DNA of 64,000 nt from Zygnema cylindricum. Its lineage: Eukaryota; Streptophyta; Zygnematophyceae; Zygnematales; Zygnemataceae. The translations under genes were made by a program, and so were the position numbers. The stretch is taken from assembly GCA_037447655.1 (NCBI GenBank), contig JBBHKE010003208.1:126001-190000 (forward strand), given 5' to 3'. The notes under the pieces were generated by a model. That model ran no database searches. It was not told where the DNA came from and worked only from the letters and a program-made list of their open reading frames with translations. Of this stretch, positions 48,301 through 59,230 are shown in pieces. Position 1 is the stretch's first letter; every line of letters starts with the position of its first letter.

Positions 48301-51300
48301 AAAAGTTAGTTGCAGTTTTGAGTCAATTTTTTTGTTTCCATTTCTCATTTTTTTTGTGTTTCTTTGTCTCAACTGTAATGCCCTGCAGTTTTGGGTTAAA
48401 TTGCTGTTCTCATTTTCTCTTTCTTTTTGTGTTTCTTTGTCTCAGCCGCTTACAAGCAAGCTGATGGGAGGAAAATTGACAACCGTCGCGTCATTGTGGA
48501 TGTGGAAAGAGGACGAACTGTGCCCAATTGGCGTCCAAGAAGGCTAGGCGGTGGTTTAGGGTCTACCCGTATTGGTGGGGATGAAGTCAACCAAAAGCAC
48601 TCTGGCCGGTAAATGTTTTCTTGACCGAGCTATGCAGCAATCCATTCTAGTAAAAATACCCGGATGTTTTGTGTTGGAGATTCTCGTCTTGGAACTGTCA
48701 GATATTGTCGCATTATAATTTTGAACATTCTCCCTATGATCATCATCATGCATTCTGGTTTTTTTTTTTGCTGTAACTCTGGTTGTCTGTGTACTCCATC
48801 ATTTTCAGTGATCTCTGTGTCAAGGCTAGGCTGGGATCTGCTCATACGCTGACGTTTTAGTCAAATTTTTGTTTTTAATTTTATTTGTTTATGTGAGTGG
48901 CATTCGTGCACTTTGGTTGACTTTGGTTTGCATATTGATATGTGGTGTGATGTCTGCGCATACTTTTACTTCAATTTTTTGGCGAACTATTTTGTCTCTA
49001 CTATTATCTCTTACTATAAATAGTTCTACTCTCCTAAAACTTATATTGTGTGTTTTCTGTATCTGCATTAGTTAATAATTTACATTTTTTTGTTTTTCAT
49101 TAGGTCTGTTTTCAATAGATCATTGGTTCTTCTGCCAATTTTTTAAGAGATCTTTGTCTATTTTTTGTTAAGTATTTTTTGAAGTGTTATTTATTGTTTT
49201 GAAAGTTCTTTGTGTTACAGGGAGCCACAAATTGCAGCTGCTCCAACTTCACGCAGAGAAGAGCCGCCTCGAGAGCCTGACCGCCATGCAGAAGACCGGT
49301 TTGTGGATTTTATTTATTTCATTTGCACTCCCGTAATCATGCATGCTTACATTTTCACTCTCACTCTCACTCTTGCGCTCATTTCCCTTCTCACAAGCTT
49401 TCCCAGATTCTATCAATTTCACTGTCATCAATCCTGTTTACTCTCATGTTGAAGAAGGGTGTTTGCTTTTCAGAAGAAAGGAACCTGTGTGTGCTATTAT
49501 TGATGATAATAGCAGGCCATCAGTTGTTTTTTGAAATGTGTACACATGGTTGTGACATCTTTGTATCGTGTTCAAATGCTACCAGTCTCTTCAACACCCT
49601 CACTCCTGGGTAATTACATATTTCATTGTGGGTAAAGTTAATTGACAGAACTTAATGTTGGTGCGCAGGGACAGACCTGAAAAGGAGAAATCCCGTGAGG
49701 TGGATGTCGTTATGGAAGATAGGGAGAAGGTGGAAGCTGATGGAGAGAAGGATACCGGTGAGAGGAGACGTGACAAAGAGAGTGACGATCGTGAAAGGGA
49801 TCGTGAACGTGTCCGAGATCGAGATCGAGACCGGGACCGAGATCGTGGACGTGGCGGTGGAGATCGGGATCGTGAACGGGAAAAAGATCGTGATCGCGAC
49901 AGGCATCGCGATCGAGATCGCGACCGTCATAGGGACCATGATCGTGACAGGAGAGGGCGCGAACGTGAACGGGATCGAGAGAGAGATCGTGACGTCGATC
50001 GCGAAAAGGAACGTGACAAAGATCGAGATAAGGACCGTGAGAAGGATCGTGAGAAGGATCGCGACAAGGACCGCGAGAAGGATCGGGACAAGGACCGTGA
50101 GCGTAAAGGTCGAGGGGAAAGGTCTCGTTCAAGAGAGCAAGAACGAGAGAGGTATGTTTGCTTCCTGGTCAGTTGAACTCTCTACTGGTAACCAAGGGAA
50201 GCAGTCAGTTTTTCCTTCAGAGTTGTTTGTAAAATGCAGTTCATCCCAGCTCCCTCTATTGCTGGGCAGACACATGAACAAGCTGACCAAAGCAGCTGGA
50301 TTTCAGATGCTCAGGCATAACATCTTCTATGACAAATGTGGGCATTCCATTGGCTTGCTGATCATCTTCCTCCTCAGAAAGGGCAGCGTTCTCTTGCACG
50401 GTGAGTAGTGCAGGTGCGTCTGTTGGACCTTCCTGGTTAAAGATACCTTGCTGAAACTAGAGTTTTCTATCGTATCATTTGCATAACGGATTATCGGCGA
50501 TAATGAAATTATCAGTTTATCGATGAGCTCAAATTTTTGATATTTCGATGTGTACGACACAGTAAAAAACACACAGAAATTACTGTACTTGGCGGTCGGC
50601 GACGTAAGACGGCGAACATTTTTCTGTGCATGCAGGGCGTGCATGTTTTCGTTTCCCCTGGTAACAGTAATTTTTCATCTTTGGGAGCCTGAAAGCCCGA
50701 AACGTGTACATTTAGTCACTTGTTCTTGTATCGTGTTTTTCTATGTATTTCCTGCTTTTTTATTGAATTTTTATCAACGATAAACTTTCAATATTTATGT
50801 CGGTCCGCTGAATGGTTATTGACAGTCCAAAATTACCGATTATTAAAAAGCGTGACCCGTATGAAACTCTTCCCGAAACGCTGAAAAACTAGGAACTTAT
50901 TGAATTCATTGGCCCTCGGGAATTTTTAGACTTTTGGGCGATTCATATGATAGCTTGAGTTTTGTACGGTTCTTTTTTCGGTACTTTGGGTCTTGATTTC
51001 TGTTGTCGTCCCATTCACTTCTTTTTAGAAGATGTTCTCCAAGGTTGGGAACTTCATAGCAGGTGAGCTTTGTGCTTTGCAGGGACAGGTAATGGCCTTC
51101 ATTAGGATGCCGAGGATGAAGGTGAAAGGTGAGACTTTCCTCCGGCTTTCCTCTTTAGGTCGGGAAGAAGTGGGAACCTTGTAACTATGGAGGGAAGTAA
51201 GGCCCATTTGGAGCTACAACAGCGAGCAAGGTGGGCTCTTCACGAGATTTTCCAAATTCAAGGTGGGGTCTATACGAAAGTTTTTCTATGGACTGCAGTG

Positions 51301-51504
51301 AGGCCTGGTAAGGGGCTTGGAATATCTAACTATATTCGGAGGTCTTGTGGTCGACGGTCGACGAAAATTTTGACGTCTACTTCAGCTTGGAAAAGTATAT
51401 TTTGGTGAGGCAGGGATGTATTCAATTTCATTTCATTTTTCCGTTCATAGATATCGCCTGGGCGGTTCTAGAAGGGAGTATGACAGAGAGATTGACAATG
51501 ACAG
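43567..51504 (+). CDS. SNRNP70: U1 small nuclear ribonucleoprotein 70 kDa (U1-70K)
   Basis: Binds stem-loop 1 of U1 snRNA and helps the U1 snRNP select 5' splice sites in the nucleus. Exons: 43567-43648, 44920-45034, 45401-45480, 46817-46892, 47180-47244, 47624-47686, 47953-48034, 48446-48608, 49221-49298, 49669-50151, and probably 51472-51504. Phases agree from exon 2 on. Landmarks: [15 protein letters not shown], then the plant-type [14 protein letters not shown] at about residues 133-211 with RNP2 LFVARI and RNP1 [26 protein letters not shown] after the RRM; then an Arg/Asp/Glu-rich tail in exon 10. Exon 11 adds [10 protein letters not shown] in matching phase. In exon 1 the ATG frame ([11 protein letters not shown]) changes frame at CCCC 43597-43600 before RTKAQ. 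The last exon and stop were not found. In Arabidopsis this pre-mRNA is alternatively spliced by intron retention. Confidence 0.93.
44310..44640. repeat. compound (CA)n/(TA)n microsatellite in intron 1 of U1-70K
   Basis: CA runs at about 44,311-44,333 and 44,534-44,555 with a long TA run (about 44,417-44,476) between them. The long frames over it are repeat artefacts. Confidence 0.92.
45251..45351. repeat. (CT)n microsatellites in intron 2 of U1-70K
   Basis: Two CT runs followed by a T run of about 25 (45,366-45,391) that directly precedes the exon 3 acceptor TTTGGCAG. Confidence 0.9.
50505..51000. other. intronic or downstream DNA of U1-70K
   Basis: No exon seen with confidence. TTATCGGCGATAATGAAATT near 50,490 and TTTATCAACGATAAACTTTC near 50,770 resemble the sub-terminal motifs of the hAT-like elements. 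A decayed hAT-like insertion is possible but not shown. Confidence 0.35.
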
Positions 51505-52739
51505 GTAATGGATTCGCTGAAATATTTGAAGTAGTTCTTCCTTCTAGTGTTCCTCTGTTTCCTCTCTTTCTGGGCTCTCAAACGGCTTTGTGGTCTTTTG
51601 GGCTTTGGCGAAGTTTTCCTCGTTTTTGTCAGTAGTTTCCTCGTTGTTTCAACACAATTGAATTTTTCGTTCGATAAAGAATTTTAGTTTTCTTTAGGTC
51701 TCGCGTGAGTGCCAAGTTTAAATCAGGTGCTTTTTGCCTTGCCATTATAAGGATCTGAACGGTTTTTCACAGCTTGGGGTTTCTTGTGGATTTCAAATTT
51801 TTTAGTATCGGTTTGTTTGGGTGAATTTTCGTCCTGATGTTGAACTCTTAATTGGACTTGTTTCTTCAATTTTCCATTGGGTGGATATTTCTTTCTTGAT
51901 CCCATTTGTTTTGAAAATTTCAGGTGAAGGCTTTCTGCTGGTCATGAATTGTAGTATTTCAATAACTTTCCGTTGCTTTTTGCTTGGCTGGTCTTTTTGC
52001 ATGGCTGGACTGTTGTTATTTGATTCGGGAAATTAAAAACATATTTATGGCATGGACATATCTCATTGTTCAAGTCCCCATTCCCAGACTAATATTATGT
52101 CCCAATATTTGGGTGATTTTTGTTTTGTTTGTATAGTTTTGTTCGTCCTTTTATAGGCAGATTTGTTGCTGTTTTGAAATGAAGATACGGTCCGAGATAA
52201 ATCATTTTCGACGTGTTGCTTGTCTTTGGGAGAAATTTTGGTCGACAGCAGGCTACCGTATCTGAAGTTCATACGATAATGTACATTGTACGGTAGTGTT
52301 TTGTTTCCAGTATTTTTTGACTAGTCATGTTGGTTTTATATCTATTATGATTGTATAACGTTTTATAAACTGTGTTCTCCTTGTGCTGAAAATGGATGTC
52401 ATCAGTTTCAACTCACTACTCGAGATTAGGTGAATTTATTGTGAAGGCAATTAATGTTGTTGTAAATGTAGACTTCAATGTTGTTTCAATGTTTTTTCGT
52501 TCTTCACTTAGTCCTGTCCAACCAGGTCTATCAAAATCTCTAAACATCAGTATGTTATCGTTGTTGTATCAAGTAGTGTTCCATTTAGATCTAAGTGATT
52601 TAAGTTTGTTGGGCCCATTCTCAAGAATTGGGGATTGCCCCTTGAATTGGGGATTGCCCCTTGAATTGGGCGGACAAGGTTTTGATATATCTGAAGTGTG
52701 TTACCCAATTGTTGGTGGTATTGTCGGATTTGGGATCTT

Positions 52740-54745
52740 CTCACGGCGTCTCGCCTTGTGGTTGTCACCAAACCCGTTGAGGGGATCTGCCCTGTTGCAG
52801 TGGGTGTGGTATGATACAGATTGATCGCATATGCCACATGTATCCCACTCCAAGCCCATGTCTCGTGGTTCTTTTTCTCATCAGTTTGGAATGGCAATTC
52901 GGGCCTATTGTGAGGCTGTAGTCTACAAGATTCAAGCTTCATTGGAGGTCTATTTGGGTTTGTTAGTTCTTTAACTGGATTTTTCCAACACTTTCGATGG
53001 GGTGAATCAGAGCGCCATTTTTTCAGAGCTTCTGGTTGCTTTTCCTCCAATTGTCCCAAATGCTCCTTTTTGTGATAGCATTTTTATTTTTTGATCAGCA
53101 ACCTTCATTTTTTAGCTCATTGTGATTTGGTTTGCTTTTCCTCTGCGCTCAACACTTATTAATGTGACCTTTCTTGGGTTGCTTACTGTTGCTCTTTAAC
53201 GGGCCATTCGCGCTTTTGCTACCGTTGACCTTTCTTTCTTTATTCTTTCGGTAGTGAAAGATACACTTATGAATGGCCCACTTGATCAAATTGTACCGGT
53301 ATATAAATTTTTGGAAGATCGCTTGCAGGCATCAAATTATGTTTTTTGGTTACCTTGTTGTCTCCCTCGTTATTTTTTTACACTTTTTGGTGTTCGAATT
53401 TCTGCATATGATGGTATTAGCGTGTTGGGTTGCTTGATTGGTTTGACTGCTTTCATGACCCAATTTTTTATTATGCTTTGCAAATAAATTTTTCACATGT
53501 GGGCAACTTCCCCAATCTCTATGATACCCAAATGGCCTTTGGTCTTATGACAAAGTGTTTACCCCCACCGTCCCTCTTAGCTCAAACAACATCTCCCACT
53601 CCAATGTATGTCTTGTCTCTTCTCGCCTTTGATGATCGCCTCATAGACGTCTTTCAAATTTTGATAGGTCTTGGGGCTTTTGATTGCGGACAATTCCATT
53701 TCAAGCTTCTCTTTTTGTCCTGCAGGTAGGTTGGGTTTACTCTTGACAACACGTTTTGCTCTCGTTGTATATTTAGGAAGGTGGTGTCTTATTCAATCCA
53801 TTCGTCTCTCCTTTTTAGTTGGGGGCACCCTTGTTTTTGTTACTGTTATTTTTCGTGTCTTAGATGCCGTGTCTGCCTTTCAACTGTTTATCTAGGATAT
53901 GTCATGTTCACTTCTTCTAGACATGCCTATTCTTTGCACCTTTGTTACGAAATCAGTTGCGCGCGTTTCAGAACGCATTTCTAATCAGATTATCGTCGCC
54001 TTTAAAATCAAGGCTTTCAGGGCTTTTCCCTCTGATTCTTTTGTCGTGGACTTGACTTTAGAGCTTGGCTATTAGTTATACGTATTTTATCCACCATGCA
54101 GTTAACACCTGCTCAATTCACCGTGTCCCTCAGGCTTTGGGTTGGCCTCTTTTATCCATTTTTGGTTGGTACTTTATTTCCTCGTGTGACAGTGTTTTTG
54201 AGCTCGATGGCATCCATCTGTTTTTATGCTCCTACAGGGCGAGTTGAAAAAAAGCGTATAACACACTTTGCTACACAATTGCGTTTTTGAAAGGAGAATT
54301 TTTGTTTGTTGGGAGGGTTTGTCAATCGCTACGGGTATTTTGTCCTACGGGTGCTACACCTTCGCCCGTGCTACTTTTTCACCTCGTATACTTTGTGACA
54401 ATATTTTGGTGAACCCTACCTTGGATGCAATCATCGATTAAGCAGCTCGACATGTTCGAGTGGTCGCCTGTGACGTGGCTGCGGTGATTGAGCGTGGTTA
54501 TGCACACAATGATGCTATGGATGACCTTATTTCCTTGTTTGACTGTTGCTTTGGATGAGTTTTTCTGTGCTTATGGTTGGTGCTCGTTCAAATGTCGAGA
54601 ACTTCATATCCCTTTTGTTAATGCGGTGTTTAATTTTTTTCAACGTCATCATTTTTCTTTGGCTTTTTAAATGAGCTGGAAACTTCTATCTTCCTGCGAT
54701 TGGCAATTGCAATTAAGAATCGTTAGCTTGGTACAAAACTCCCTC
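52740..54745 (+). pseudogene. non-LTR retrotransposon, upstream copy (RT domain and C-terminal region), decayed
   Basis: Reading through frameshifts, the RT start KPVEGICPVAVG and YRLIA lie near 52,770-52,830. QFGMAIRAYCEAVV follows near 52,890 and the catalytic-motif-A block LDFSNTFDGVNQSAIF near 52,980. The motif C region (normally YLDD) near 53,240 is not intact. The downstream region (NFPNLYDTQMAFGLM near 53,510, LGLLLTTRFALVVYLG near 53,730) aligns with the second copy. The tail to about 54,745 is heavily decayed. There are stops in every frame. The 5' limit is uncertain; frames from about 52,560 may belong to it. Confidence 0.75.
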
Positions 54746-54756
54746 AACGTCGTGAC

Positions 54757-56345
54757 CCAATTCCTTCATGATGCTTTACAGACAGATCTACCCCAAGTGG
54801 ACGACCTTCCTCACCTTACCGATCCCCAAGTTGCTTTTGCTATGTTAACCAGGTGTTTTCCCTACCGCCTTTCTTACCTCACTCGTACTTCCCCTCCCAC
54901 CTCGACATTTGTCTCCCCTCACGATCGCCTCATGGACATCCTCCACACTCTGTTAGGTCGCGGGGCATTTGATCGCGAGTCTGGGCCATCGGCCCGCATT
55001 CAGGCATCCTACTAGGGGGTTGGGTCTATTATCGACCGCTCGTTTTGCTCCCGCTGCCTATTTGGGAAGTTGGTGTCTTATTGCCTCTACTCTTGTTTCC
55101 CGTTTCTTGGTTGGGGACACCCCCGTTCGAGCTACTGTTATCCCTCCGGTTTCAGACGGTGTGTTCGCCTTCCAGCGATCTGTATTGGACGCGTCACGTT
55201 CTCTTCCTCCCCATTCCCTTGTGGATGTGCCGATTATCTCGACCCTTGTTACAAAATCTGTTGAGCCTGTCCAGAAATCGATTTCCGATCGGGTTGTCGA
55301 CACCATTAAATCTGAGCTTCTCAAGGCGCTTTCCTTTGATTCTTCTCGTGCCTGTCTTCTCTCTTGTGGTGGACCTGGTTCAGGGTCTTGGCTTTTTGCC
55401 ACACCTTTTTTGTCCACTCTCTGATTCTCACCAGCTCAGTTCACCACCGCCCTTCGGTTTCGCCTTGGCCTCCCCCATCCTCCTTTACTTGTTCTCTTGT
55501 TTGTGCACGTTGTCGTGTCTTGGGGCCCGATGGTGTCCATTTGCTTTGTTGCTCCCATGGGGGAGATTTGATCCAGGCGCACGACACTATTCGAGACACC
55601 GTTGCGACTATTGCTTTAGAAGGGGGCTTTTCTGTGCGTCGAGAGATTTCTCATATTATTCCCTCGCGTCGGATCGATGTTGTTTTGCTTGATGGTGCCC
55701 GTCGCATTTTCGGTGATATTGTTATGGCGAACAGGCGGCGCGACATCTTGGGGTGGCAGCTCGTGATGATGCTAAGGCGATAGAGCGTCATTATGCCCAT
55801 CGGGACCCTATGGATGACTTTATTGCGATGGTGGTCGAGATCTTTGGTTGTGTGGGTGTTGCACTGGACGAGTTTCTCCGTACTTGTGCTCAACGTGCTT
55901 TGGAGCGCCAAGGACCTGGGAGCCCTCCTCCTTCGGTCCTTACTTCTTTTTACCGTCAACGTTTATCTGTGGCTCTACAGCGAGTGCACGCTTCTATTCT
56001 CCTCCGATCGACTGTTGCGGTTATGGATCGCCGCCGTGCTCCAAAACTCCCTTAATGTGCTTCCCCGGGTTGGGGGGACTTACGGGGTTGTTTTTCGTAG
56101 ATATTTAATTGAGTTAGGGTTGGGGTTGGGGGTTGTAGTTTTGTTTTTGTGAGTTGCTGTGCTTTTCTCTTTGAGTTAGGGTGCTTTTATTTTCCTTATT
56201 GTTGCTTCTTTTTTTTTGTGTTCTCGTCGCTCTTTTTGTTTTTTATTGTTGTTTTTCAGTGTTGGTCATGCCACCCCTTTTGTACCCCCAGACTCAGATG
56301 GTTTACCATCGTGCTTTTTTAATTTATCCTGCAAGTTAGGAGACT
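54757..56345 (+). pseudogene. non-LTR retrotransposon, downstream copy with restriction-like endonuclease domain and 3' UTR
   Basis: Begins at VTQFLHDALQ, which aligns inside the upstream copy (MTQFFIMLCK), so it is 5'-truncated. It carries LPHLTDPQVAFAML, GLGLLSTARFAPAAYLG, then CARCRVLGPDGVHLLCC near 55,500 (a C-x2-C..H..C knuckle). Next come GGDLIQAHDTIRD, FSVRREISH, RRIDVVLLDG and FGDIVMANRRR. This order resembles the PD-(D/E)xK endonuclease found at the C-terminus of R2/CRE-type non-LTR elements. The coding part ends near 56,055 after at least two frameshifts. The 3' UTR includes the hairpin GATGGTTTACCATC (56,297-56,310) and is shared with 21,505-21,750. Confidence 0.78.
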
Positions 56346-57215
56346 AACAAGGTTTATCCCCCTAGATCTTTAATTTTGTTGGGGTTCGGTTAGGTTATGT
56401 TGGTTTAAGCACGCTGTTGTGTCATTCCTTTTCAAAAAAATTGGCCCGTTTCAAAATCACCACTCACCATTATTTAGTCACCTACACGCCTCGGTCAGGC
56501 ACCATTGGAAAGATAGGATTTCGCTCAAATAAAGTAAATTAGGGTTGCGCTTGAAAGGCGACCCTTCCCAACTACAGCAATCCGAGGAACTTTAAGATAC
56601 CAATGTCCCACATTGTCCACATGGGTATAATTTCGCAATACTCTCTTAACTGTTTAAACACACCTCTCGGCCCAACCGTGCCATGTCGTTTTTGGTAAGT
56701 TAATAATCATTAAGGCATTTATGCATTACATTTGCAAATTTCTTTTTTATCGTGAGAACTTTGTCCGATGCCCAAAATTTGTTGTTTTTAGAAAGCTTTA
56801 GTCCTCTTTATGCCTCAGCTGTGAGAGAGAGCTGTTCAGGACTTAAGCTATTTTTGGTTGAGTTCGGTTCAGTACTTACCGAAATTAGTGTGACAGTGAA
56901 GTTGGGAGTTCACGGTTCATTCACACTTGGGACACGTGTCGTCACTTGGGAGAATGCGTGAGTATGTCCTCCGTGGACGTACGGAAATTCGGCAGGACCA
57001 CTGGACTTCGTAAAGTCAATTCTACGGTGCCAAATCCTCTAATCGGACCGCTGACAGCCGCCGCCAACAAATAGTGACGAGGCGTGACTAGATCATTATC
57101 ACTTTACGTTGTCTTAACTTCGGTGTAAATATTTGTGATAGAATGTTAGATGTACGGCTGGAATGCCTCCGTACAGCTTAGTGTAGTTTCGGTGTATAAA
57201 AGTAGGACTTAGTAA
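56346..57215. other. non-coding DNA, possible LTR piece at its right end
   Basis: No exon seen. GTATAAAAGTAGGACTTAG at about 57,198 resembles the AGAAGTAGGACTTAGCA part of the copia LTRs and includes a TATA-like TATAAAA, so an LTR fragment may end here. The similarity is too short to be sure. Confidence 0.35.
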
Positions 57216-58767
57216 ATTCTGGTTTCATTTGAGTCATGAAGGCTGCGAATTGTTCCTTCATCATAGCCGCCATTCGCTCTTGCATTTCTAAACACTCTCT
57301 CTCTCTTCGAGATACCTTAGGTGGAGTGGTGTCCTTCTCCGGTTCTTTAACCGGTTGAACTGGTTTTGCAGATCGAGCGCGAATGCCACCATTTTTAATT
57401 TTGTTCTGATAGGAAAATTCGGGGTTCTTTATATGACAACGTTGGATGTAGTGTCCAGTTTGTTTCCAATGTGTACAGGTTACTGTTTTGTCTGGACTTA
57501 TTCGGGCATCATGCCCCGTCTTCCTGCATCAAAAACATAATCGGTTTCCGAGAGCAACAGGTGGGGTTCCCATGGCCGGGACTTTAGGGAGCCCGTTGTT
57601 AGGACGAGAATTGTTCCATGGTGGAACAATCGGTTCTTTCGGGGACCGCTTTAGGACGATCATGGGCTTCCCACCAACAATTTTGCATTTCGTATTCTAC
57701 GGCATGCTGGGCGGCTTGGTCGAAAGTGAACTTGAAGCCGTACGTTTGAGTCAAGTGACTCTGAATAAATTTCTTAGACTGACTCCGAAACTGTCCTACA
57801 AATTTTTGGACAGCTTCATATCCGACATTAAGTCCGGCAATGCTTCACGAAGAGCTTCCATGCAAGCACGCATGGCAGGGGCGGTCTCTCCTGACTTTCG
57901 TTCGAAGTTCAGTAACTCCCGAACTTGGTCAGGGTTTTGCATACGGTATTCCGCTTGCAACATTTTAAACATGACAGAGAGCGGATCCAGTATAGGGATC
58001 GTCATTGCTGGTCGTGCTGGGATTCCAGCACGTGCTGCTATAGCAAACTGTTGCGGTATTTTCGCAATTGGAGCTGTAATAACATCGCCGTTGAGATCGA
58101 GGACTTCCGGGATAGCCGGTTGGTATGGAATTTCTGGTTGTCCTATAATAGCAGGACTCCCAGCGAAAGCCGGAGAAAACTTTGTCATCGCAAGTACGGA
58201 ATCATACTTGCGAGAATAAAGAGTAAGGGCTGAACCGCGAAGGTAACGGCCTAAAAGAGAGAAAGCGACCCGTAGGTCGAACCGATCTTGGTACCGAAAT
58301 GCAAGATCACGCATTTCGGTATCGAATAGCATTCGAAAATGCGATAAAGTCATGGTGTCTTTTATTTCTGAAAAACAGTAATAAAGGCGCCCCCCTCCCT
58401 CGGATATGGAAGCCATTTCCAATAATGGAATGCTTGGGGATAAAGCTAGATTGGTAATTTGCGGAAACCAAAAAAGATAATGAATCGGAATCCGACCCGT
58501 CAAGGGAATGGTGGTCAGATTCCTCTTCGAAAAATGTGGAAGAGATTGATGATAAGGAAGATACTGAGGTGAGAGTGGATCGAACCGAAGGGGAAATTTG
58601 ACCCGAGATATTAAGGGAAGGATGGTCCAAAAGACTAGATAAATCTGATGGTCTGGATTCCGTGGGCCTAAACGAGGCTGACGATCGAGTGGTTCCGACA
58701 GGATAATCAAGATTATCCCAATCGGTGGGCATAAAAATGATAACACCAAATGATGACTAGATAACAA
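57216..58767 (-). pseudogene. Ty3/gypsy gag, decayed
   Basis: A 323-residue open frame (58767-57796) contains a gag-like block (FRYQDRFDLRVAFSLLGRYL, then SALTLYSRKYD). A frameshifted continuation (FVGQFRSQSKKFIQSHLTQ, AAQHAVEYEM) follows. Near 57,535-57,440 come two degenerate CCHC zinc knuckles: CF-stop-CRKTGHDAR, and CTHWKQTGHYIQRC where Trp replaces the second Cys. Protease and RT do not follow; homology stops near 57,215. The initiating Met could be the MASISEGG inside the frame. Confidence 0.72.
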
Positions 58768-59230
58768 AACAGATCTATCCGATATGCTTCAAATGCCAGG
58801 CCACACCATTCTTTTGTCCAATCAGCCAATCAATCTCTAACAGGCCTCGATGGCCAGATCTATCAGGAAGCCGTATTACCAAAACCTTCTACCCTGCAAA
58901 CAAGGGGACAAGGGCCAGATCTATAAAGGCAAATAACTTACTATCCAAGCACTCCCAAGTGTAGATCTAAAGAGGCACAATCCACAAAAGTGCTAACCAA
59001 TGCCTACAACGGCAAGATCTATGGAAGAAATCCCACTCCGGGCAAAGCAAACTCAGCCAAGGCCACTCAGGGCCAAATAGCAAGCAAGGAAAGCAGGACA
59101 AATGCAATGCTCAATACAAGTGGATTAACACTAATCCACTCCAAACACGATCCCTCTATACGATCAACAAACTACCTTAACACGCGCATGTACCCGCAAG
59201 GCATCGTGATACTTCCATAACACTTTTAGC
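58768..59230 (-). repeat. leader region with repeated ATAGATCTGGCC motif
   Basis: On the minus strand a motif close to ATAGATCTGGCC occurs five times at spacings of about 48-63 bp (plus-strand positions near 58,790, 58,856, 58,915, 58,963, 59,010), directly upstream of the gag frame. Degenerate tandem units are likely. No primer-binding site could be identified. Confidence 0.5.

Noticed and set aside
49695-50408. 237-residue plus-strand frame and 140-residue minus-strand frame
   Set aside because: Other frames of U1-70K exon 10, whose Arg/Asp/Glu codon repeats keep several frames open.
52230-52290. Last exon of U1-70K after CGACAGCAG at 52,250 giving a short tail and stop
   Set aside because: The phase fits, but the sequence (LPYLKFIR then stop) has no similarity to known U1-70K ends; an equally good acceptor at 51,924 gives an immediate stop, so neither was accepted.
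52547-53059. 170-residue minus-strand frame
   Set aside because: Antisense of the LINE reverse transcriptase region, which has clear RT motifs on the plus strand.
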